Of a stretch of 64,000 nucleotides of DNA, positions 52,931 to 63,307 are shown in pieces. The translations under genes were made by a program, and so were the position numbers. Each line of letters begins with the position of its first letter. The first letter of the stretch is position 1. The DNA comes from Gonatopus flavifemur (Eukaryota; Arthropoda; Insecta; Hymenoptera; Dryinidae): positions 2,046,001-2,110,000 of the forward strand of contig JAFFJZ010000020.1 of assembly GCA_018340375.1 (NCBI GenBank). Direction: 5' to 3'. The notes beneath the pieces are model-generated. The model ran no database searches, had not been told where the DNA came from, and worked only from the letters and a program-made list of their open reading frames with translations.

Positions 52931-53599
52931 ACCCTACAGTACCCCAGTTCCATAGGAATTCTCAAAGAACTCCATCCAAAGAATTCATAATAAATTCTCT
53001 TATGACAGTTCTTAAACAATTCATAAAGAATCCAATGAGGTCGTGTGATTTCCTTTAAAAATGTTCAATTCGAATCAGAATATTGCTTTGTGCAGTCGGG
53101 AGTGTACAGCCAACAGAATCAGATTCAGCGGAAGCCGCCATCAAACAACAGCACAGCCGCAATTTAACGTGTCGACCTGCAGTGCCATCCTGTATGTCGG
53201 TGACTAACTGACTTCGAGAACAGCATGTGATATAGCGCATCAGTTCGCCACTGAGGTTACAGGTGGCCCTGCCATTCGAACTCACAAGCCTCCGTTGTTG
53301 AGTTGAATTGTATACAAATTTTATATAAATTCAATTTAAACAATTGAACCGAGTTCGCTTCGTTCTTCGGAACAAGTGACGTAAGTTATCATTAGTTGTT
53401 ACCAGAATGATTCATTGTAACGTTGTTTAAAATTACTGGACCTAACAGGTAAACCGTAATTGGCAATTTGCATGTACAAAACTCGTAATCACCGCCGAAA
53501 AACATATCGGAAACATCAGTTTCAAATGAGATGGATGTACCGGCTCTTTTCTAACCTCAATGAATATGAAAAAAATGCATGGACGTGATTAAAATTGAA

Positions 53600-54612
53600 A
53601 ACCAAAGCGTGAGCGATGGTTTTTTTTCTGGAGAGTCGATATTAGCACACAATAGCGTACGAAGAGCATGATTCTCAGTGAAATCGGGAGCGACCAAGAA
53701 CCTCCCTGCTGGGAGAGCACACAAACAAGTGCATAAAAGTAAGTTCATGGGAAAAAAGGGTCAGCAATGATTTTGGTTTCCGGATTCGTAATCAGTGACC
53801 GAAAGTGCATGAAGAAACGTGAAGTTTAGGAAAATGGGGGGTGACTAGCAAATTCTGCGTCACAAAAGCACGGGAAATCCGTATAAAAGTAACTTCATTT
53901 GAAGAAGGAGGGGTGAGCGATGATTCTGGTTGACAGGTTCGTAATCAGCGTTCGACAACACATGAAAACAATGAGTTCAGGTGAAAACGAGGGGGGTGCA
54001 GTAACTTTTGTGCCGGAAAAACACGAAAAACTCCATAAGAGTAAGTTCACTTGAAGGAGGAAGGGTGAGCGATGATTTTGGTTCGCAAATTCGTAATCAA
54101 CGATCGAAAACACACAGAAACCATGAGTTTGGGGACAAACGGGGACGTCCAACAACTTCTGCGCCGGGGAACCACGAAAACAGTGCATGGAAGTAAGTTT
54201 ATGTGAAGTAGGAAGGATCGCCGACGATTGTGGTTCGCGAATTCGCAATCGGCGCCCGAGAATACATTAGAAACGTGAGTTTTACAAAAAACAGGGGCGA
54301 TTAATAGCTGGTGTGTCAGAAAAACACGAAAAGAGTACATAAAAGTAACTTTATTTGAGAAAGGAGGGGTGAGCGACGATTTTGGTTTGCAAATTCACAA
54401 TCGGCGCCCGAAAATACATTAAAAACGTGAGTTTGAAAAAGAACGGAAGCGACCAATAACTTGTGCGTCGAAGAAACACGAAAAAAGTGCAAAAAAGTAA
54501 CTCTATTGAAAGAAGGAGGGGTGAGCGACGATTTTGGTTTGCAGATTCGCAATCAGCGCTCGAAAATACATAAAAAACATGAGTTTCAGAGAATTCGGGG
54601 GTGACCTCATCT
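53600..54612 (-). repeat. Right array, ~148-bp units (~7 copies)
   Basis: On the minus strand each unit reads GAGCGC(T/C)GATTGCGAAT(C/T), GCAAACCAAAATCGTCGCTC, ACCCCTCCTTCTT, AGTTACTTTTAT and TTTTCGTGTTTTTC. Complementary cores lie near 53790, 53940, 54090, 54245, 54400 and 54550. Frames open through several units on the minus strand, but these follow the period and are not genes. Confidence 0.85.
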
Positions 54613-55109
54613 GCACCTTTACCCAATTGTTCCACGGTTGGCTGAACATCAGCTGCCGATGTTCATCCGACCTGGAGCAATTGTTGTGTGGGAGTTGGAG
54701 ACACGTTTCATAAGAAACACGGTAACACCAATCGATGTAGCATTGGCAACAGTGCCGGATTCACCCATGTTGGGGCCCCCAGGCGGAATTTCGTGAGGGG
54801 CCCATGTAAGGTGACCGATTTTCAAACATTGAGGTTCTTTAAAATAAGAATGTTCTAGTCATGTATACGTGTATATTTCGAATCCATCATATGTAAGAAA
54901 AATCAATCAACGCACGGGAAGTCGCTCAAACAAAACGCTGAGTAGGAAGAAAGAATTCAAGGTCAGAGCTCGCATCGATGTCCACATCGATGCATATTTT
55001 CGATACACCGTGATGAGAACATACCAACGTGGAACCAAAGTCCAACCGCGAATTCGCTGTCGTTGTTCACATTACTCAAGTGCCTGTGTCTCTTTCTCTC
55101 CTCCTAACA

Positions 55110-58100
55110 TCATCATCATCATGAAGTAATCAGTCTTACGACTGGTTTGATGAAACCCTCCACCCCTGTCTATTATCCGCCAAACGCTTAATTTCTACAT
55201 ATCTACTACATCCCTTGTCTTGTACGATTTGCTTCATATAACTTGCTCTAGGTCTACCTTTACCAGTTTTACCATTCATTTTCCCTTCCAATATTGTTTT
55301 CAATAAACTCTCATGCCGTAATGTGTGTCCTATAAGATTGCTTGTCCTTTTCACGATGTGTTTCAAAAGATTTCTTTCTTCATTTATCTGCTCGAGTACT
55401 TCTTCATTTTTGACTTTGTCTATCCATTTTATTCTGAGCATCCTCCTATAACACCACATTTCAAAAGCTTCAAGTCTTCGTTGATCAGTTTTCCCCATTG
55501 TCCAAGTTTCGCAACCATATAATGCTGTGCTCCAAACGTAACTTTTCAAGAATTTCTTCCTTACTTCCAAGCTTATATTTTTCGAGCATAATAACTGTCT
55601 CTTTTGATAAAAAGCCTGTTTCCCTTGTGATATTCTTGCTCTTATATCTCTTTCGCTTTTGCCGTTCTCTGTAATTATGCTTCCTAGATATTTGAATTCT
55701 TTCACCTGTTCAATTGTCTCGGTATCTATTTTGATTCTCGTTCTTCTAGCTGTTTTCGCTGCTGTACACATCATGAATCTTGTTTTGTCTTTATTTATAT
55801 TCATACAATAGTTTTCCAATAATATTGTTCTCATGGTGTTGAGAATATTTTCTAACTCAGTACTACTCGTGGCCAATATAGCTATGTCATCCGCGAATCT
55901 CAACATACTTATATTTTCTCCCTGAATCTGTAATTTCGATTGAATTTCCTCCTTCACTTCGTTCATTGCTTCTTCTATATATAAATTGAACATCAGTGGC
56001 GATAATGAGCATCCTTGTCTCACCCCTCTTCTTATTTGTGCTTCCCCTTCCTGACCCTCTATGTCTATTATTGCACTTTGATTCTTATATAATTCGTATA
56101 TTATTCTTCTATCTTTATAATTTATTCCCACCTTCTTCAGGATCGCAAACATCTTCTCCCAGTCCACATTATCAAAAGCCTTTTGTATATCTACAAAACC
56201 TATGTACACAGATTTCTTCAGCGCTATCCTTTTCTCTATTACTGCCCTGAGTGCTAAGATTGCTTCTCGCGTTCCCCTATTTTTTCTAAAACCAAACTGA
56301 TCCTCTGCCAATCTACTCTCTATTTTATTTTCCATCCTCCTGTATATAATTTTGGTCAGTATTTTCGAAGCATGTGAAGTTAAACTGATCGTTCTATAGT
56401 TCTCGCATTTGTCTGCCCCTTGTTTTTTCGGGATAGCGACAATTTTATTCTTTTGGAAATCTTCCGGTACTTCTCCTTTTTCGTACATATCTCTCATCAA
56501 TTCAAACAGTGCGTCGCGAGTTCCTTCACTGGAGGCTTTTATAAGGTCCGCACTTATGCCATCTATGCCTGGCGCTTTATTATTTTTCAATTCTTTCAAA
56601 GCCTTGTCGAATTCTGATCTCAATATCGAATCTCCCAATTCTTCCTCATCTACATCCTCCTCCTTCTCTAATAGTGCTATATCATCGTTTCCTCTATACA
56701 AGTCTTCCAAATGATTGATCCACTGTTCTATTTTCTCTTCCGTTCTTATCAATTGTCGTCCTAGAGAGTTTCTAATCTTATTGCTTCTAGATTTCATTTG
56801 TCCGGAAAATCTTTTAATAATCCTATATGCTTCATCTATTTTTCCTAAATGCAATCTTATTTCTATTTCCTGACATTTCTCTTCTAACCACTGTTCTTTT
56901 GCTTTCCTTGATTCTCTTATTATTTTATTTATCAATGATTTGTATCGTTGCTGGCCTTCTTGGCTATCATTATTCTTGTATTTTCTTCTTTCATTTATCA
57001 ATTCTAAAATTTCTCCCGTTATCCATGGGCTTTTAGCTTCTACTCCATCATTCTTCAAAATCTTATCCGCACATTCTCTTATATCCCCCTTCATCTTTGT
57101 CCATCTCCTCTCTATTCCTAAGTCTTTCTCTCTTTGATCTCCCAATTTTTCATCCAACATTTTCTCGAATGCCTCATGTGTTTGTTTTTGCTTGAGGTTC
57201 TTCAAATTCCATCTTTTCTGCATTTTCCTTTTCTTCTTCAGAGATTTGAATTTCAGAGAACATGTCATCATCAACATATTATGATCACTATCTATATCTG
57301 CACCGGGATAAGTTTTACAGTTTTTCACTTGGTTTCTCAATCTTTGTTTCACTAATATGTAATCAATTTGGTATCTTGCTGTATCTCCTGGCATTTTCCA
57401 AGTGTAGATTCTTCTTGGATGATTTTCGAATAAAGTGTTTGTGATAACCATCTTATGATTTTCACAAAATTCGACTAAACGTTGTCCTCTATCGTTCCTC
57501 CTCCCTAACGCGAAATCTCCTATAATGTTGTCCTCTTTTCCTTGTCCTACTACCGCATTCCAATCCCCCATCACTATCAAATTCTCTTCTCCCTTCACAT
57601 ATTCTATCACTTCTTCTATTTCTTCGTACGTTTTTTCAATATCTTCCTCCGAATATCCAGATGTGGGCATGTATACTTGGACTATGACTGTGTCTACCGG
57701 TTTTGTTCTGATTCTAACCATCATCACACGTTCATTATGTTGCAAATAATTTTCTATTCTATTTCCTACTCTTTTATGCATTACAATTCCTACACCTGCT
57801 TGACCGTTCTTTGATCCTGTATGAATTATTCTATAATCCCCACTCCATAAATCGCCCTCTTGTGGCCATCTCATTTCGCTAATCCCCATTACGTCTATAT
57901 TCAACCTATTCATTTCTAATTTCAAATTTTCTAATTTTCCCGCTTGCCTCAGTGATCTAACATTCCACGCTCCGACTCGAAGAATGTTGTTTCTTTTCCC
58001 TATCCTATTCTTCGGTTTTCGTTCCTTGCTGATGAAGCTTCCTCGAGCAGCCTCCACCCGGAGATCCGAACGGGAGACTAGTTTACCTCCGGAATATTTT

Positions 58101-58467
58101 ACCCGAGAGAGCGCCATCATGTATTCATTAATTTGTTTGTTTGTTTTTGTTACATAATATTCCAGGTTAGGAAAAAGGTTTCATTTCCTCGGGAAGTATT
58201 GAAACATGTCAAGGAAGGTAGTTTCCCCTTGCTTTCCTTCCGTTTGATTTTGCCGATGTTTCTGGCATTAGGATGATTCCGTTTCTCTCAGTTTGTATTC
58301 CTTCTCTTGAGTAGTTTATTCCACTCAAAAAAAAAGATCCAACTCTGAGATACTTATCCTCCCCACCACGTAAAGGAAGCAGATACTACCAGGGATGGAT
58401 AAAAAGGATATCAAGGACAGGTATCATGAATATCCCCCTGGAAGACCCGCAATCATCCACGGGGAGG
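55110..58467 (-). mobile_element. RTE-type LINE, full length, 12-bp TSD
   Basis: Flanked by the 12-bp direct repeat CTCCTCCTAACA (55098-55109 and 58468-58479). Minus strand, 5' to 3': leader of ~347 bp, one long ORF, a very short 3' region and a tail of ATG repeats (CATCATCATCAT on the plus strand at 55110). Single-ORF layout, ~3.36 kb length and a short tandem-repeat tail fit the RTE clade. The second copy in the window (10.2 kb) is truncated. Confidence 0.9.
55136..58120 (-). CDS. RTE endonuclease-reverse transcriptase, intact (994 aa)
   Basis: One uninterrupted ORF. The APE endonuclease is at residues ~46-285: N53 in GAWNVRS, E82 in ISEMRW, D186 and N188 in MGDWNAV, D253 in QIDYI, D279-H280 in SDHN. 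The reverse transcriptase is at ~525-785: NNKAPGIDGI, YRTISLTSHASKI, D644 in FVDIQKAFD, RRGVRQGCSLSP, FADD at 742-745. A C-terminal region with YLGSII, LYGCETW and RRMLRIKW ends GWRVSSNQS. It nicks target DNA and primes cDNA from the nick. Start at the first of two ATGs (58120). All catalytic residues are present, so the copy could be active or very recently so. Confidence 0.93.
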   Translation of the reverse strand: MMALSRVKYSGGKLVSRSDLRVEAARGSFISKERKPKNRIGKRNNILRVGAWNVRSLRQAGKLENLKLEMNRLNIDVMGISEMRWPQEGDLWSGDYRIIHTGSKNGQAGVGIVMHKRVGNRIENYLQHNERVMMVRIRTKPVDTVIVQVYMPTSGYSEEDIEKTYEEIEEVIEYVKGEENLIVMGDWNAVVGQGKEDNIIGDFALGRRNDRGQRLVEFCENHKMVITNTLFENHPRRIYTWKMPGDTARYQIDYILVKQRLRNQVKNCKTYPGADIDSDHNMLMMTCSLKFKSLKKKRKMQKRWNLKNLKQKQTHEAFEKMLDEKLGDQREKDLGIERRWTKMKGDIRECADKILKNDGVEAKSPWITGEILELINERRKYKNNDSQEGQQRYKSLINKIIRESRKAKEQWLEEKCQEIEIRLHLGKIDEAYRIIKRFSGQMKSRSNKIRNSLGRQLIRTEEKIEQWINHLEDLYRGNDDIALLEKEEDVDEEELGDSILRSEFDKALKELKNNKAPGIDGISADLIKASSEGTRDALFELMRDMYEKGEVPEDFQKNKIVAIPKKQGADKCENYRTISLTSHASKILTKIIYRRMENKIESRLAEDQFGFRKNRGTREAILALRAVIEKRIALKKSVYIGFVDIQKAFDNVDWEKMFAILKKVGINYKDRRIIYELYKNQSAIIDIEGQEGEAQIRRGVRQGCSLSPLMFNLYIEEAMNEVKEEIQSKLQIQGENISMLRFADDIAILATSSTELENILNTMRTILLENYCMNINKDKTRFMMCTAAKTARRTRIKIDTETIEQVKEFKYLGSIITENGKSERDIRARISQGKQAFYQKRQLLCSKNISLEVRKKFLKSYVWSTALYGCETWTMGKTDQRRLEAFEMWCYRRMLRIKWIDKVKNEEVLEQINEERNLLKHIVKRTSNLIGHTLRHESLLKTILEGKMNGKTGKGRPRASYMKQIVQDKGCSRYVEIKRLADNRQGWRVSSNQS

Positions 58468-58479
58468 CTCCTCCTAACA

Positions 58480-61400
58480 CCAAATCGACTAATGACTGCT
58501 GATCAGGCAGTCAAGTCGGCAAAAAACCCCTCTTGCCAGGATATGGCGTGTTCCATCACCCAGGTGGAAAACACGTAAATAGGATGGACCATGGAAAATC
58601 GGCAGACTCGTTACGTGAAAGTAATTTATTGAACATCTAATTTCAATACGCGAAGACAAGTCCGTCCTCTCCCGCAAGAGGGTAAAAACGAAGATACGAT
58701 TGAAGCCAAGTTGACTATCAAATTTTTTCAAGTTCCGCAATAAATCGTAAAAGTGTGTCCCCTGGAAGGTTCCACGGATTCTTTTGTAAGGAATTAACGT
58801 TCAAAATCTCTTTTCAACGGAGCGTTTTTTCAAATTATTTCATTTACCTTAGTCACGATTGAAACGTGACTTTGTAGAATAAGTCTATAACCCAACCGAA
58901 TTTCGCAAATAGAACCAGTTTCGTTATAAAAAAAAATCAGTGGAATTCAACATAATCAATTCAATTGAAAGCATATTTTTTGCATCAAATCGCGTTAAAA
59001 ATTGATCAGGAACCAGCGCATCATGTGTGATAACTATCCCCGCAATCATCTTCAACCTTCGTCTGGAGAGAGAGACAGGAGGACCACCAGAGGAGACTGT
59101 CACCTCGCTTTGTTCGAAAAGAATTACCTAACGTGTACTCTTCTTTTCCACCACGGTGAGTCAAGAACTTCAAAATATTAGTTCTTCCTTCCTCCTCCTT
59201 CCTACTCAATGTATATACGACACAAGGGAACTTTTTTCCCTTTCAACTCATTGTATATCAACTCTTCGCAAATTCCTATAGAAAGATTTGTGAACAAAAA
59301 TTATATCTGTTTTATGCTTTTTCATAGTTTCTTTGAATGGGATAAAGTATTTGTAAAACGAATTCCTCCATATCTCCATTTCTTTCATGCTAGCCTCAAC
59401 CGCCACGCTGAGGGTGCAAGATAAGAGAATAAATCTCTTATCGAAAGCTTAAAACCAAGAGCGGGTACCCACCTACTTTTCCAATCGAGCCACTCCGGTT
59501 GGGAAGGTTACATAGATTTACGTATATAACGGGGTTTCCCTCTTTTCTCTTCCCTACTAAGAACCCCGTTATATAACACATACATACACACACGGACAGG
59601 ACATCAAATTCGCTCTCTGAGTTCTGAGCAGTCGTTTGGTATGAGCGATTTTCGTTTTAGAGACAGAAGAAACGATCACAAAGCTTCTCCCTAACGAGGG
59701 AGCAAAATTCATTGAAACATACGACTGTGTTATGTAGAAATAATTCGATTGCTCACTCATGAAAGATCCTACAGTACATTTTTTCAGTTTGTCACAAACA
59801 GGCTACCCTATGGAAATATTTCGAACTCTATATTCGGGTTTCTACATCTAATTTTTTTCGATAAGATAATAGTGGAGGAAAATCTTCAGCGTTGAATGAT
59901 AGTATTGAAGGTATTCAAGCATCAGAAGAAGCAATCCATACTTTTTTCATAAATTATGCGTTGACCGGAAATTTTTAATGCCTAATAATGAAATCCCCAA
60001 TTGAGATCGAACAGTTGTTACGTCAAAACTTCTTAGTTTTCCTATAACAGCGGATAGTTGAAGGAATACACCGAATGAAAGTTCGATGCTCCCTTCAACC
60101 CTCTGTGGGTCACCCTCAAAACAGAGGTAATGTTTTATCATTATCCATCGAAGCTTTAGCAGACTTATTAATACGTCACTTTTGATGTTCGAAGGAGAAA
60201 TGAGTGAAGTTTATAACGCACAAAACTGCAAGTTCCAAATGTTGAAAGTGCAGGAGTGACAGTTTGTTTAAGGAAAAAGTCATGTGTCTTTCTCCCCTGG
60301 TGATCGACCGAGGGTTAATACCCCACTTTAGCTAGAAAGAATTATCCTAGACAAGGACTGGGGAGAGGATTTCGTGAAATGGGATATGTTCCGTTTTAAT
60401 GCTGACATACACTAGGATTCATTCCCAATACTAGGGTTGACATATCCCCCGGGAATGAATTCATTTGATTGATCGCATTTAGGGCATTCAACATACCTCA
60501 CATGTGTATCGGTATAAAAGAAATTATCTGACGCCCGATGGTAACGGAAAAATTGTTGGATTGAAAAGAGAAAGGGGTGACTAAAAGTAAATGAAGATAT
60601 TGTTTTATGAATTATAGGAAAAGGATTGTCATGGCGAGAAGAATTTCCGAAGAAAATTCCAGTTGAAAGTTACATAAATGGAAGAAACGAAAGGGGAAAT
60701 GCCATGCGGGAATTTCCTCTGAGGGTCACCCAGTGGTGAACTCATAAAAGCTCTACTTTTTATATGAATTTGACTAGGTCAACTTGAGAAATAACAGTAT
60801 ACGAAAAGATAGGGTAGAAATTGAAATAGTGGAATTTGATTGAAATAAATCTGAGGGTTACTCAGTAGATATTTCGTTTTATTATATAAACCTCTGGAAG
60901 TTAAAAGAGAGAGAAGAACAAGGAAAACTTGCATCATGTCTTCTTTTTGGTCTCATAGACTTTGGAAATTTGGATTCCTAGGAATTGAAAAAGGATTTAG
61001 GAAGATTTGAGTTCATTCAGTTTCGCGGATGAATTCTCTCAGCACGGATAGAGATTTATGTCTTCCATTACGCCTCTTATCATTATGAACTCTAGAGGAA
61101 GGAGTTCATGGGAGAGGAATATTGAAATTTTCAATGATGTTTTCAATAAGGGGTCAATCTATTTTCGTAGGGGGTACATTTATTTTTATTTTCATACAAA
61201 AGTTCACAGGGGATGACCCTATGTTCAGTAGCTCTGGAACTTGATTCTAAGTTATTGCAAACTTTTGAAGACACTAGAAGCAATTTTAATTCAACTAATT
61301 CTGCAGGGACCTCTTCAACAGTTTTTGCATGGTTAGTTAGATTGTTGGGGAATGATTTGAAAGTTTTATCGTCCAGGCGAAAGGTCTCTGTTTTGATTTC

Positions 61401-61870
61401 CAGATGTTTTCCTTTAGTCGACATTGAGCTGCTTTGAGGATATTCTCATTGTGAGAAATTTTTAATTTGAGCTCGATTTCCACTGCAGAAGGGAACATAT
61501 AATTCATATCAATAAATCATGGATTCAAATATGTGATTTTATTTGAAATTGAATATGATAGGATATTCACTTCAAAGTTACGTATTTTGAATTGAAACGT
61601 AGAATTGAACCCTCGATTTGCAAACTTTCACTCAGAATAAAAGGGAAAGAGGAAGTTGTAATAGGTTGTGAGAATATTTTGAACTTACTTTCGAATTTTG
61701 AGGGGAATATATACATATAAATCCTTGGATTATATGAATTTATTTCGGATGTACGTAGAATGATGAAGTTGAGCTGATATTTTGAAAATATTGGACATAG
61801 GCGTCAAGTTGGAGAGTTTTTTTTTTATTCCGTTGCCTTGTTAGCGTCCAATGAAGGTTATAGTAATCAA
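58480..61870. other. No recognisable gene or repeat
   Basis: About 3.4 kb of AT-rich DNA with only short random frames. Minor points are a short hairpin at 59523-59575 (TATATAACGGGGTT / AACCCCGTTATATA) and a few GGGTCACCC words near 60110, 60725 and 60855. Nothing that supports a gene call. 61990-62515 is likewise empty, apart from TTCCCAAAAT-rich text at 62.31-62.40 kb. Confidence 0.5.
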
Positions 61871-61874
61871 CAAT

Positions 61875-61981
61875 CCCTAATAGCACCAAGGTCCCTGGAC
61901 GTTTTGAAAACGTTCTGAGAATGTTTTAAAAACGTCCCAACGTTCTTGGAACGTTTTAAAAACCTCCCAGTGCTGTTAGGG
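61875..61981. mobile_element. Short MITE with CCCTAATAGCAC ends
   Basis: Begins CCCTAATAGCACCAAGG and ends CCCAGTGCTGTTAGGG, an inverted match, flanked by AT on both sides. Interior repeats AACGTT and GTTTTAAAAAC words in palindromic order. 107 bp, non-coding. Confidence 0.7.
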
Positions 61982-62520
61982 ATGTGGAGTAACTAACAAG
62001 GATTCCCAGTGCGATATTAATGTGGTCGACATGTGAGTTGTTGTCTTAGCGGAGTAGAAAACTGGAGTGATTTTCTTTGGTCAATTCTTTCAGTAATCAC
62101 CTGGATTTTGGTAGAAAAGAGGGAAATTCTTAAGGTGGTGGAAATAGGGCTAGATGGAAATTTACTACGATACATGGAGATAGTTAGAGATAGGTTGGAG
62201 AGGTATTTTGAGGAGCTTCTGTATTCTAATTCAATGAGGATTCGTAAGTACTCATTGGAGAGGATTGAACTTGGAGGAAATTTCCCATTCCACTGGGTAG
62301 GGAGTCACTTTTCCCAATCCATTATTTCCAAGGGCCGTTTTCCCCAAAATATCCTATTCCCAAATAAAACTATCTCCCAAAATACTTCTTCCCAAAATTG
62401 ATCAAAAACAAACATTTATCAGAAGCGTCAAAAACATTCATTACAATTTCATATCCAGAGTGGTTAAAACCATCCCAAAGGACATATCAAAATTGATCAA
62501 AATATACAATCTAAATTTCA

Positions 62521-63226
62521 TCAATCATGTAGTAAAATCAAAAAGAACATATCAGAAGTGATTGAAATGTACAGTACAGATCGGAATTTAACATTGAAGC
62601 CAATGAGTTGTGAGTAACCGGTTCCATCATTTCCATCACGAAAATCACCATACGATAGTACGATATTTGAAATCTGGTTCTCCCTTCTTATTCTCTCGTT
62701 GTCTTTGCCTCTTCTAACTCTCTGACCCAACTCTATCTGTCGTAACATTATTTCTGTGTCCGCTTGTTCCTTTGCCAATTCCGTCAGAAAAGTATACAAG
62801 CTGGGGTGTGTTTTGCCCACAACCAATTGAAATCTGTTGTGCCACCCTTCTGACGCGTTGTTGGTACAAGCTCTCTTCTGCAGAACAGAATCGTACTGAG
62901 ACCACATCTTGGTGGATATCGTGGACGCACGGCTCGTCTACGTCCTCGTCCAAGTGTTCCTGATACTTAGGTCCTCTCAAAATAATTATATATTGGTTCT
63001 AATTCTTCGACGAGGTTGGGTTGCAAGGTTTTAAACACATCTGGGATGTTATCTGCAGGAACAAAAGCTAACGCACATATCATTCGTGCCCCTCTCTTTA
63101 CCGACGTCGAAGGATTGTTGTACAAAGCTTGTAACCCTTCTGCTTGAATGTTACGATAAACAGACTGACTGAGATGGGAAAAACAACATTTGATTTTGTC
63201 AGTGTACGGAACGGGAGTTCATTATG
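62521..63226 (-). pseudogene. MULE transposase, C-terminal remnant
   Basis: On the minus strand: CCFSHLSQSVYRNIQAEGLQ, ALAFVPADNIPDVF, LEPIYNYFERT, then after TAA (TAC expected) and a 1-bp shift MWSQYDSVLQKR, CTNNASEGWHNRFQLVVGK, HPSLYTFLTELAKEQADTE. The NNASEGWH.RF and EQAD(T)E blocks are typical of the C-terminal part of Mutator-like (MULE-domain) transposases common in insects. The FLYWCH/zinc-finger part and catalytic DDE start are missing upstream, where the DD41D copy at 63308 lies. Inactive fragment. Confidence 0.8.
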
Positions 63227-63307
63227 AATTATAATGTCACGTCACATATGGAATAATAATATAATAAATACAAATATCAATTCAAGTTCTGTATATATAT
63301 CTGTATA

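Larger units (their letters stand above)
52265..54640. mobile_element. Candidate element with two facing arrays
   Basis: Outer matching ends: ACAATTG..GGTAAAG..GATGAGGTC (left, ~52265) and the complement of GACCTCATCTGCACCTTTA (right, ~54640). Arrays of ~150-bp units run inward from each end in opposite orientation, separated by ~630 bp of unrelated DNA (52935-53560). No gene. The overall plan is like the inside of the Transib at 44.4-50.0 kb. No CACAGTG terminus or target duplication was found, so the boundaries and class are open. Confidence 0.55.

Noticed and set aside
53895..54635. Minus-strand frames with repeated ADCEFANQNRRSP text
   Set aside because: Products of the ~148-bp array. 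Each unit is open in one frame by chance and the frames shift between units.
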